This document shows, piece after piece, positions 1 to 9,000 of a DNA stretch of 20,189 nt. The stretch comes from a virus. The stretch lies in IMG/VR virus record IMGVR_UViG_3300017738_000738, positions 1-20,189 of that record; one strand, 5' to 3'. Within the stretch, counting starts at the first letter, position 1. Each line of letters begins with the position of its first letter. Position numbers and translations under genes: made by a program. Below the pieces are notes generated by a model that saw only the letters and a program-made list of their open reading frames with translations, did no database searches and was not told the origin of the DNA.

Positions 1-2469
1 AAGAATAGTATCTGTATCGGCATCATATTGTGCTTCAGTTTTTTCTTGTCTAGTTTTTGTAGGGTCAAATACTACTTCACCTGTTTGACCTGCTACTAAA
101 TTTTCTGAAGATAGTATGTCATTACTAACAATGACTCCTGTTTCTGCAAGTCCTAATTTATTTAATCTTTTCTTTAACTCTTTAGCAAACTTATTAGTTC
201 TGCCTTCTTCTACAACTTCATTAAAGTTTAATATTTTTGGTTCTATTTCAGCAGGTGGTAATACTTTTTCTTGTCGCACACGCTCAGATTCTATTAACTG
301 GTTAATAGTTTCTTCTGGTAAAATATTTTCTTGACGCAGCCTAGCTCCAAATTCATCTGGTGTTTCTCCAAATGCTTCTGCTTTTCTAGCTATATCAAAC
401 TCAAAGTTATCTCTAATTCTTAATATTCTAGGATTATCTTTATTAGGTCTTTCGGCTCTACCACTTGTTCTTAAGTCAGAACCAAAGGTAGCAACTTGCT
501 CATCTAAGATTCCTTCATTAAGTCCTATTTCTATGTCTAAAGTATTAGTAAGTCCATAAATATCTTTATAATATTTTGATTGTCTACCTGTAAATCTATC
601 TTTTAAATATGTTGCAATGTCATCATATGTAAAAGTTTGTTTACCTACACCACCTACAAAGTCAGCCATATCTTGTGCTGTGTATTCTCTAATTCTAAAA
701 TCAGGTAAAGGTGTTAATGAATTAAATTTAGGTAGTGAATGTATTCTTGCTAATAATAATTCTCTTTGACCACGACTCATTCCTTTGAATGAGCTTGAGC
801 CAGTAAGCATTTCATTGAATCTACTAAAAGCTACGCTATCAATATCTAAATCTATATTTTTAGAACCAGCTAATTCTTTTAAATATTTTAATGAAATATC
901 TAATTGTTCTTTATCTGCACGAATAGAAGGCTCGCCTCTTTTTTCAGATTCTGTAAATACAGTTTTTGACATATCAGCATTAAGTTCATTAAATGCTTTA
1001 GCAGATAAAAACTTTTTAGCTTCTGCCATAGAGTAAGTTGTTTTGAATGGTAACTTACGAGTATTCTCTACATAATTTTTTATATCTATTAAATCATCTT
1101 GATTGCCAGATGTATCTATTCTTTTCTTTTTCTTTGCTCCTTTATATTTAGGGTCAAAGTTAAGAAGTGTTTGTAAATTAACTTGTGTATTGTTTGGGTC
1201 AAGAACAGTTGCACCAATATCTTGAGCTGTTGCACTTTCGCTTAAGCCCATGCTATATAAATCATTGTCTAATCTAGACTTTAACTTATCTCTTTGGTAT
1301 TGGTTTTGTTGTTTGTCTCTAAGAACTAGAGCTTCTGTTTCGGTGGGTGCTGATGCAATAACAGGATTTTCTGTTGCTTGTGTATCAATAACTCCATAAG
1401 AGCCATCAGCAAGTTGTACGATTTCTAATTGTGGTTCTGCTCCTGAAACTCCAGGCACAGGTATATCTGGTTTGGCTACTGATATAGGTTGTTGATATTC
1501 GGTTACTTCTCCTTGGTCTAAAGCTCTTTCAAACTTACCTTGCTCTTGTAAATAGAGTTTATTTTCTCTAGCTTTAGCTTCTCTGTCTCTGTGATAGGCA
1601 TTACGATATGAACGCTTGCCACCCATAGCACTAAGAAGCACATTAGCACTACCACCAATAATACCGCCAATAGTAAACTCATCAAACCAACTTTCTCCTA
1701 TTGGTAACTCATCACTATATAAACCTCTAGCAGTTAAATCTTGTGCAAGACTTGCTAGTAATTCTTGACTACCTTCAGTCACAGCACCAGTACCAAATTG
1801 TTTTAATGAATTAACTATGCTCTCTCTAGTAGTAGGATTTTTTAAAGCAGACTTAGGTACATTTTGTAAGAATCTAGCAATAGGTAATACTTCTGTAGCA
1901 CCTATAGCTCCACCAAATAGTTCAGCAAATACTTCAGCTACTGGTCCAACATCTTCACCCATTTCTCTAGCCATTGACATTCTATCAACCTGTCCAGAGA
2001 CACCTACAGGAATAGCCAAAGACATAGGAATACCATATGTTCCTACAGTTGGACTTACAATTCCTCTACTAGCTAATGCTCTACCAGCTAAACCAGCACC
2101 TAAAAAAGGTATAAATGACCCAGCACCTTCTGCTAAAGCAGTACCATATGTATCTTTAAACTTTGGGTCTGAAGCAAAAGGAGAATCTGTTCTAAGATAG
2201 TCTTGGTACTCTTGCAAATCTTCAACTAATTCGCTGTCATTGCCCATATCAAATAAAGCAGCTAAACCTAGAAGTTCTCTTGTTGCTATTCCTATAGTAC
2301 CTCTACCTACTGATTTAACTTTATCAGCAGCACTTTCTAAAAAAGTAGATTGATTTATATCAACACCATAAGCAGCTTTAATGTCTTCTGCTATTTGTGC
2401 TCTTTTGTCAGGGTCTAAATTATCTGGAACATTTAAAGTTTGACCATTTTCTAATTGATATTGAGGCAT
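1..2469 (-). CDS. Large virion-associated protein, N-terminal 823 codons (runs off window)
   Basis: The frame is open from ATG at 2469 down to base 1 (exactly 823 codons), so the C-terminus lies outside the window. The start has an AGGA ribosome site about 8 bases upstream, 10 bases after the preceding stop. The N-terminus (MPQYQLENGQTLNVPDNLDP) resembles the short leader domain of phage internal or ejection proteins. Residues about 45-260 are rich in Gly, Ala and hydrophobic stretches (for example FIPFLGAGLAGRAL) that could be membrane-active. The rest is charged and helical. The last visible part (NKLGLAETGVIVSNDI, then QYDADTDTIL) looks like the segment that precedes a metalloprotease-like HExxH domain in large polyvalent phage proteins; that is inference. 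The position at the end of the structural block fits an internal virion or DNA-ejection protein. No enzyme motif is visible in the part present. Confidence 0.75.
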   Translation of the reverse strand, partial: MPQYQLENGQTLNVPDNLDPDKRAQIAEDIKAAYGVDINQSTFLESAADKVKSVGRGTIGIATRELLGLAALFDMGNDSELVEDLQEYQDYLRTDSPFASDPKFKDTYGTALAEGAGSFIPFLGAGLAGRALASRGIVSPTVGTYGIPMSLAIPVGVSGQVDRMSMAREMGEDVGPVAEVFAELFGGAIGATEVLPIARFLQNVPKSALKNPTTRESIVNSLKQFGTGAVTEGSQELLASLAQDLTARGLYSDELPIGESWFDEFTIGGIIGGSANVLLSAMGGKRSYRNAYHRDREAKARENKLYLQEQGKFERALDQGEVTEYQQPISVAKPDIPVPGVSGAEPQLEIVQLADGSYGVIDTQATENPVIASAPTETEALVLRDKQQNQYQRDKLKSRLDNDLYSMGLSESATAQDIGATVLDPNNTQVNLQTLLNFDPKYKGAKKKKRIDTSGNQDDLIDIKNYVENTRKLPFKTTYSMAEAKKFLSAKAFNELNADMSKTVFTESEKRGEPSIRADKEQLDISLKYLKELAGSKNIDLDIDSVAFSRFNEMLTGSSSFKGMSRGQRELLLARIHSLPKFNSLTPLPDFRIREYTAQDMADFVGGVGKQTFTYDDIATYLKDRFTGRQSKYYKDIYGLTNTLDIEIGLNEGILDEQVATFGSDLRTSGRAERPNKDNPRILRIRDNFEFDIARKAEAFGETPDEFGARLRQENILPEETINQLIESERVRQEKVLPPAEIEPKILNFNEVVEEGRTNKFAKELKKRLNKLGLAETGVIVSNDILSSENLVAGQTGEVVFDPTKTRQEKTEAQYDADTDTIL

Positions 2470-2479
2470 TATTTATCCT

Positions 2480-4000
2480 TTAGGTAACAGATATTCCACT
2501 TTCTCGTAATCTTCTTTGCCTTTCTTCTTCTTTATCTACTGAGGCATAACCTTGTATTTTTGCTAACTGTGCACTTAAAGAATTTATATATTCTTGCACT
2601 TGTGTTATTTGTGCAACACTTTGTTCACTACCATCATTTTGTTCAATTAATGTTTTAAGATATTTTGCATAAGTATCTATTTCTGTTCTCAATTGTTTAG
2701 CAGGCATCATTGCTGTTTCAGCTTGAATCTTACCTGTTTGTGCTTGATAGTATTGTTGTTGTGCTTCAGATAAATCTTGTGTTGCATCTCTAGTTTGTAT
2801 GTTACTAGCTAGACCAGCAATACCTTTACCCATTTCAGTTAAGTTTCTAGAGCCTAATATAACTCCACCTAGTTGTGCTATATCAAGACCAGCCTTTCTT
2901 CTTTCTGCTTTGCCTCTAGCATCCTTAGCATTTACAAAATCTGTAAGCGATACGATTCTAGCATCTTCATCTCTAGCAGCTTGTATCTTAGCTAATCTTT
3001 CTCCTTCTGCTTCGGCTGCTAATCTTAAGTTTCTTTGTTCTTCTGTTTCAGGTGCTTCGCCTTGATTTGTTAAACCTAATGGAGATTCTGGGTCTATTAA
3101 AGCATATGTTGAACCTGCTGCAAGAGTACCTGCTCCTAACTTAACAGGTAAATCTCTCCTTACTGCTTTTTGACCAAGGTCTCTTACCATTTGTGGGTTA
3201 TATGGTACTGTAGCTGGTACACCACCTTTTCTAGCCAATTCATTTTGACCAGCTTTTAAAAACTTATTTGCCCTACGAGCTTGATTCATTTTGCTTAATG
3301 CACTAATACCTCTACCACCTAATGCTAATAATTTAGTAACTCCTGCTGCAATCCTTGCTCCTGGTGCAGGTGTAACTAAAAGAGCTAATGCCAAAGCATC
3401 TAAGCCAAGTATTGCTTTTTGTCCTGCACTTAAACCTTCAGACTTTTCTACTATTTCTGCTCTATCACTTTCAGATAAAGATTCTATTGGAATAGTGTCA
3501 CTTGAATTTGTTTTTGAAAATGGTCCACCAAGTTCAATTGGATTATTTACCATTTGATTTAATCCTTGTGATGAGTTTGGTTTAACACTATAACCACCAC
3601 CATATCCAGAACTAAAACTTCCTGGACCAAAACCTGATTCACCAAATGCACTATATCCACCACCATAATATCCAGTTCTGCCACCACTTGCTGCCATTTG
3701 CATAGGAGCAGAGGCAGGCATACCACTAGACTCTGGTGAGAAAACATCAGTTGGAGCTGACCCAGATGGCATACCTGCTTGCAAACCTTTAGGTTGAATA
3801 AACTCATTAACAACTTCTTCAGCTACTGTAGTAGTAGGCTGTTGTTTCATTGCTGCATAAGCTTTTTCATTCTTTGTTCTTCTTTGTATTTCTGATATAA
3901 CCAAATATTGTGGATAACGAGAGTCAGGGTTTTGTGACATTTCAGCCAATTGCTGTTTAGGCACATACTCTAGTTCATTTGCTATTTGTACTAAATTCAT
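2480..4000 (-). CDS. Gly/Tyr-rich virion-associated protein (marine phage type)
   Basis: 506 aa. The ATG at 4000 has a strong GGGAGG ribosome site about 6 bases away, overlapping the end of the preceding gene. The N-terminal 60 residues (MNLVQIANELEYVPKQQLAE, then a SRYPQYLVISEIQRR segment) match a conserved leader of marine phage structural-region proteins that I recognise by eye. Residues about 105-140 are a low-complexity Gly/Tyr/Ser stretch. Residues about 193-230 are hydrophobic (LDALALALLVTPAPG) and could insert in a membrane. Residues about 400-500 are Gln/Ala-rich with a coiled-coil look. The gene sits between the 530-aa repeat protein and the large terminal protein. A minor or internal virion protein is the best guess. 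No catalytic motif is seen. Confidence 0.75.
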   Translation of the reverse strand: MNLVQIANELEYVPKQQLAEMSQNPDSRYPQYLVISEIQRRTKNEKAYAAMKQQPTTTVAEEVVNEFIQPKGLQAGMPSGSAPTDVFSPESSGMPASAPMQMAASGGRTGYYGGGYSAFGESGFGPGSFSSGYGGGYSVKPNSSQGLNQMVNNPIELGGPFSKTNSSDTIPIESLSESDRAEIVEKSEGLSAGQKAILGLDALALALLVTPAPGARIAAGVTKLLALGGRGISALSKMNQARRANKFLKAGQNELARKGGVPATVPYNPQMVRDLGQKAVRRDLPVKLGAGTLAAGSTYALIDPESPLGLTNQGEAPETEEQRNLRLAAEAEGERLAKIQAARDEDARIVSLTDFVNAKDARGKAERRKAGLDIAQLGGVILGSRNLTEMGKGIAGLASNIQTRDATQDLSEAQQQYYQAQTGKIQAETAMMPAKQLRTEIDTYAKYLKTLIEQNDGSEQSVAQITQVQEYINSLSAQLAKIQGYASVDKEEERQRRLRESGISVT

Positions 4001-4001
4001 A

Positions 4002-5594
4002 TTAGCCTCCCATTCCTCTGTATAGACCTAGACCACTTAGTCCTGCACCTACTGCAGTTTGAAATAATCCTGGTTGTTGTTGATATGTGCTTCTCATAGC
4101 TGTTGGTGTTACTGGCACACCTCTTAATAGACCACCAAAGTCACTAAGTTGTTGTTTAGCATAGTTTTGTTGTCGTAAGAAATCTTCATAACCCATATCT
4201 AAACTTGCTTGTTGTAAAGCACGCTGTTGTGAGCCGATACCTTGAAGTGCTTGTATTCTAGAAAGTGCATCTGCTTGTTGTGCACTTCCTAATCCTTGTA
4301 AGCCTTCTGCAGCAGCTAAGTTATAACGACTAGATAAATCAAATCCGCTTTGTCTAAACTTCTCTTGAGCTTGTCTAGCTGCCTCATTTTGTTGTGACGC
4401 TGTTAAACCAAGCCTAGCTGCTTGTTGTCTTGCAGCTTCACCTGCTTGATAAGCTTGTATTCCTTGTGCACCCTGCTGTTGCAATGCTGATTGCTGTGCT
4501 CTAAAAGCATCTAATCCTTGTGCACCTTGTTGTTGTAAGGCTTGCTGTTGCATTTGGAATCCAGACTGACTAAATTTTTCTTGAGCTTGTTTAGCTGCTT
4601 CTTCTTGTTGCTGTGCATTTAATCCTAACTCAGCAGCTCTTTGTCTTGCTGATTCACCAGCACCATATGCTGCTTGAGCAAACGATTCTTTTTGTTGTCT
4701 TGATTGTTCAGCTTGTTGAAATGCTGCTTGTGATAACTGTTCTTGTGTTTGTCTTGCACCTTCACCAGCAGTAAATCTTTGTAATCCAAGTTGTGCTGCA
4801 CCTAATCCGCCAGCTCTTTCTCTTTCAAGTTGTTGTTGTGCAGATTCAAATGCTGCTTGACTACCTCTAGCTTGTATATCACCTAGTTGTTGACCAAGAT
4901 TACGCTCTCTTTCTGATTGCATAATAGCTTCACGATAACCGCCTAATCCACCTGATTGAGTAGCTGCATCTTGTATGCTTTTACCTGATATTTCAGATTG
5001 TCTTCTAGCTTCACGCTTTTCTATATCAGTAACATTTTGTTGATATGGAGACATAAACCTTTGTAAGTTTTCTTCATAGCCTAGAGGTGTATAGGCATCA
5101 CCCATAGAACCTGCTTGATATGTAGACTGTCTTATAGTTGGGTCATAGCCTGATGTAATATCTCTTGCTTGATATCCTGGACTAAACTGTCCTGCTTGAT
5201 ATTGTGGAGAAAACTCACCAGCTTGATATGTTGGTCCTACTTGACCAGCTTGATAAGTAGCACCCATTTCTCGTGGTTGATAGCCTGCTTGTGCTTGACC
5301 AGCAGTATATTCTCCGCCAATAGTACCTTGCATATTAAGTCTACTTTGTGCATCTGTATAAGCTTGTGGAGTTCCAGAGGTAGCAAAACCTCTAGTCATT
5401 GCCTGTGATGTTAATTCATCAGGAGAAAAATAAGCTAGTCTTTGACCTCCATATGGGTCATAGCCTTGAAGACTTTCTGCTTCACCTCTTTGTAGCAGTC
5501 GCTTAAAATACGGCTCTACATAATCTGGTAAATCAGTATTAGTTACAGTTGTTTCTGTTGGTGCGGAACTACCGCCTCCTTTATAATATCTCAT
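4002..5594 (-). CDS. Gln/Ala-rich repeat protein, probable virion component
   Basis: 530 aa, starting at an ATGA overlap with the upstream GNAT-like gene. Residues 1-70 (MRYYKGGGSS, DLPDYVEPYFKRLL, YGGQRLAYFSPDE) form a conserved-looking head typical of marine phage structural clusters. Residues 95-163 hold degenerate 8-10 residue repeats built around YQAG. Residues 180-480 are long amphipathic helices very rich in Gln and Ala, with a duplicated module (GESARQRAAELGL at 313 and GEAARQQAARLGL at 385). The C-terminus (FQTAVGAGLSGLGLYRGMGG) is a short Gly-rich hydrophobic tail. An extended coiled-coil virion protein, perhaps an ejection protein or scaffold-like component, fits. The function is not established from sequence. 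Confidence 0.75.
   Translation of the reverse strand: MRYYKGGGSSAPTETTVTNTDLPDYVEPYFKRLLQRGEAESLQGYDPYGGQRLAYFSPDELTSQAMTRGFATSGTPQAYTDAQSRLNMQGTIGGEYTAGQAQAGYQPREMGATYQAGQVGPTYQAGEFSPQYQAGQFSPGYQARDITSGYDPTIRQSTYQAGSMGDAYTPLGYEENLQRFMSPYQQNVTDIEKREARRQSEISGKSIQDAATQSGGLGGYREAIMQSERERNLGQQLGDIQARGSQAAFESAQQQLERERAGGLGAAQLGLQRFTAGEGARQTQEQLSQAAFQQAEQSRQQKESFAQAAYGAGESARQRAAELGLNAQQQEEAAKQAQEKFSQSGFQMQQQALQQQGAQGLDAFRAQQSALQQQGAQGIQAYQAGEAARQQAARLGLTASQQNEAARQAQEKFRQSGFDLSSRYNLAAAEGLQGLGSAQQADALSRIQALQGIGSQQRALQQASLDMGYEDFLRQQNYAKQQLSDFGGLLRGVPVTPTAMRSTYQQQPGLFQTAVGAGLSGLGLYRGMGG
4341..4658 (-). repeat. Duplicated 72-residue helical module in the 530-aa protein
   Basis: Residues 313-346 and 385-418 of the 530-aa protein align without gaps (GESARQRAAELGL against GEAARQQAARLGL; AQEKFSQSGF against AQEKFRQSGF), offset by 72 residues (216 bases). 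Between them the heptamer QQQGAQG occurs twice (354-360 and 372-378), an 18-residue sub-repeat. The pattern indicates growth of the helical rod by internal duplication. Confidence 0.8.
5106..5312 (-). repeat. YQAG degenerate tandem repeat inside the 530-aa protein
   Basis: Residues 95-163 of the 530-aa protein repeat an 8-10 residue unit: YTAGQAQAG, YQPREMGAT, YQAGQVGPT, YQAGEFSPQ, YQAGQFSPG, YQARDITSG, then a final YQAGSMGDA. At DNA level it is visible on the plus strand as recurring cttgatat units roughly every 27-30 bases. The units have diverged in codons, so this is an old protein-level repeat and not a recent slippage tract. Confidence 0.8.
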
Positions 5595-6070
5595 TCTTCT
5601 GCATCCTTAAAATTATATTCATAAAAAGTAGCTGGCTTCTTCCAGCCTTTTCTATTCTTTACCCAATTCCATTGTCCATGTCTACCCATGCCTTCAATGC
5701 CATCACATTCTGTTTCTTTAGCAAACTTAATAATTACATCTAATCCTATTTCTACCCAGTTTTGCATGTTATTTCCAGAAGTATGCTCAAGGTTTAACAT
5801 TTTCTTTCCTGTGGGATAAGTATTAAACATAGTTATTAAGACACCAGAAATTTCTAAACTACCTTTGTCAAAGATAATCCATAAATTACATCTGTTATTT
5901 AAACAGTCATAAAAAATGTCTTGTACTCTTATTCTATTTCCAGAACGATTTGCAGATTTTTTTAAATACTTTTCACAATCATCCCATACTAAAGATAATT
6001 TATCAGAAGTTACCAACGATAAACTATACTCTCCTGTTTTAGTTTCTGGTTTTACTGCTGTTTCATTCAT
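5591..6070 (-). CDS. GNAT-fold gp13-like protein of the structural cluster
   Basis: 159 aa, with ATGA overlaps at both ends. The order of motifs matches small acyltransferase-like (GNAT fold) phage proteins related to T7 gp13: an N-terminal helix (LVWDDCEKYLKKS), a strand with a tryptophan (CNLWIIFDKGSLEISGVL), a mid-protein ISGVLITMFNTYP segment, then W-x-x-x-x-L helices and the late AKETECDGIEGMGRHGQWNW segment, equivalent to the usual 'GC..ie..GR.GW' signature. Acetyl-CoA binding and enzymatic activity cannot be confirmed; many phage members have an unknown or structural role. Its place between the LysM protein and the repeat protein supports an internal-virion or assembly role. Confidence 0.65.
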   Translation of the reverse strand: MNETAVKPETKTGEYSLSLVTSDKLSLVWDDCEKYLKKSANRSGNRIRVQDIFYDCLNNRCNLWIIFDKGSLEISGVLITMFNTYPTGKKMLNLEHTSGNNMQNWVEIGLDVIIKFAKETECDGIEGMGRHGQWNWVKNRKGWKKPATFYEYNFKDAEE

Positions 6071-9000
6071 GCTGGTAGTAGCCCTCCTGCATTAGCTAAC
6101 CTAGGTGCTTGCTTTGTAGTTCCTGTTTTTTCTTTACGAACTCTATCCATCATGTCATAAAGTTCTTTAGAACCAGCATCTGAACTGCCATCTCCTAACA
6201 TTGATACTACATCAGCAGGAACAATAAACTCATCTTGTGATACGGCTATTCTTTCTTTATTGCCAATACGACCAAATAAGTCATCATCCATTCCGCCATT
6301 ACCATCGCCTTGTATCTGTCCTTCTGTTTGTGCATTAGGAACTAGACTTTGTAGTATTTGTTCTCTTAATTGCATAAATGCTTCATTACCATATTTTTGT
6401 ATAAAGGCATTAAGAGCTTCATTATTATCAGATTCTCCTAAAATAAATGCAGTTACTTCAGTAATAAGTGGGTCTACTTCTGTTTCACCACCTGCTTGTT
6501 TGAAGCCCATTTCATTTCTTACTGATTCAGGCAGATTAGGCAATCCTTTATTGTCTGCTGGTATATCTTTAAGTGTGTCACCACCTTCTGCTCTACCTCT
6601 TGCCATTGCTCTAGGAGAAGGTCTTCCTGCTATTCTTGTTTGTGGTAATGGTAAATTAACAGATGGAGCAGGTATCATTCCTAAGTCAACAGGCATTTGT
6701 GGCATTACAGGACTTGTTATTGCTGGAATACTAACTGGAGTAGTTGGCAATTCAAGTTGAGGCAATACTGGTTGTGGCATAAATCCACCCTGTATTAATT
6801 CATCTCTACCTGTAATATTTACTGGTGGAGGTGTAATCCCTACACTATCTCGAAAGTCTCTATCATCAACTATCATTCCTGCATCAGGCATTGGTTGCTG
6901 CATTATTGGTTGCGGTGCTATAGGCATTGGTTGAGGTGCATCCAAAACAGGCATAGGTTCTTGCATTGCTGGAGGTGCTATAGATACTGGAGGTGTAAAT
7001 GGAACACCTATTTCATTTGGCATAGGTGGTATTCCTGTATCTATTGGTGCAACAGGCATACCTATAGATTCAATTCTATCATCTGGCAATCTATCTATAG
7101 ACATAAAATCTTCACGCCTTGGTGGCATAATTGGTTTTTGCAATATTTCTCTTTCAGGTATTGCAGATATGTCTAAAGCAGGACCTCCACCTAAAACTGG
7201 TGGTGGTGTATCTTTAATAAATGGTTCATTAATTTCTCCTGGTGCAGGCATATTAATCATTCCAAAATCAGGTTCTGCAATAGGTGAAATCATTTCATCT
7301 GGTCTTTGTATAGAAAAATTTCTACCATCAGGAATTTCGTCTAATAATCCACCACCAGGAACATCTAAAGGAGGTTTAATCATAAAGTCTTGACCTATTC
7401 CTGTATCTATTTGTTCTTTAAGATTTGGATTAAACTGTGAAAAGTCTATTCCACTAAAATCTAAATCAGCTAATCCACTTAAATTTATATTACCTAAACC
7501 TCCAAATCCTCCGCCTATTCCACCTATTCCTGGAATATTAATTGGAAAATCAAATGGAGGGTCATATGGTGGAACTATTGGTGGTGTGATTGGTGGTCCA
7601 TCTGGAGGTGTGATTGGTGGTGTAATTGTTGGTGGTGGTGGTGCAACATCAGTAAATTTCATACCTTCTGGTGCTGGTCCTGTGTATGCTGCAAATGGGT
7701 CAATAGATACTTGTGGTGCAATAGATGCTTGCATGCCTCCAAAGCCTCCTTTAGAGCCTTCATAAGTATCAACACCTGCTGGTGGTCCACCTCTAGTTAA
7801 GTTACTAGCAGGAGCACTTACAGTAGATGGATTAAAATACATTGTTTCTGGTGCAAAACCAGCCATAAAGTCTGGATTTACTTGATAAGCTTGTCTATCA
7901 GGTGCAAATATTTGTGGAAGATTTCCGCCTGTATAATCATCATCTTCAGACCTACCGCCTCCTCTAAAATTTGTTACTCCGCCATTTGCAGAATAAAGAA
8001 TTGGTTCTGGTGCATTTCTATACATTTCTGCTCTATCTGCATCATATTGTGCTTGCCTTTCCGCTTCTTGACGAGCAAATTCTTCTTGAGATTGAATTAT
8101 AGATGTACCACCCATACCTATTCCCATTGGAATATAAGCACTAGGTTGAGTTAATCCTTGCATTAAATTACCCATTCCTGAGCCAAATTGTGTGCTAGCT
8201 CCGCCAACAGGAGCACCAGTAAAGGCATTAGCAGCTAACATTTCTCCACCAAAACTTGCTGGAGCGAGTGCTGATTCTACTAATGGATTAACTACATTAG
8301 AACTTACTGTTGGGTTTCCAAATGCAGTTGATAAATTTTGAATACCTGAAGATTGTGCTGCTGTTGCTGCTGCTTCTGCACCTGCTTGTTGAGTAGCTCT
8401 GGCAATTGCATTAGCACCAGCTTCAGTACCCATCCTGCCTGCTTCTGTAACTCCTTTAGTTGCTATATCACTACCAACTCCTGCACCTGCTGCACCTGCA
8501 GCACCTTGTAATGCAGAACCTATTCCATAACCAGTTAAACCAGCTAACATACCTTGTTTGAGGTCTCCTGTTACTGCTGTTTGTGCTAGTCCTGAGCCTA
8601 AAGCACCCATAGCAAGAGAACTTAACCCACCTAATCCAAGTGCACTTGCTGCTGCTCCACCAGCTAAACTACTACCAATCAAAGAACCTGCTATAGGTGC
8701 TATAAAAGGTAGAAAAGCTTCAGGTTGTCCTGTTTGTGGATTTACAGTTATAGGCATTGCTTGTGCCAAGCCTTTAACTTCTGCAGGATTTACATGCAGT
8801 AGCATAGAATCGCCATAGCGACCTTGTGCTGCTACATTTTTAGTTTGTTCTTGAATGTTCATACTTCCACCTTTATTAAAATTATATCTTGTTTGTCCAC
8901 CTATAGCCGAAAGATTTATATTACTTCTTCCACCTTGTCCTGTTCCTTCTTGAGGTCCAAAATAACCCATAAAATTTCTTAGTTGTGCATATGGATTAAA

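Noticed and set aside
1817-2200. Plus-strand open frame opposite the large left-edge protein
   Set aside because: Low-complexity Pro/Ala/Ser translation, antisense to a continuous 823-codon frame.
3559-3813. Second minus-strand frame inside the 506-aa gene
   Set aside because: Falls in the Gly/Tyr-rich region in another frame; Val/Leu/Gln low complexity and no start signal. A compositional shadow.
6260-6760. Plus-strand open frame opposite the LysM protein
   Set aside because: Antisense to the conserved C-terminal and Pro-rich regions; its Pro/Ser/Ile-rich translation is what a shadow of a Gly/Pro-rich gene looks like.
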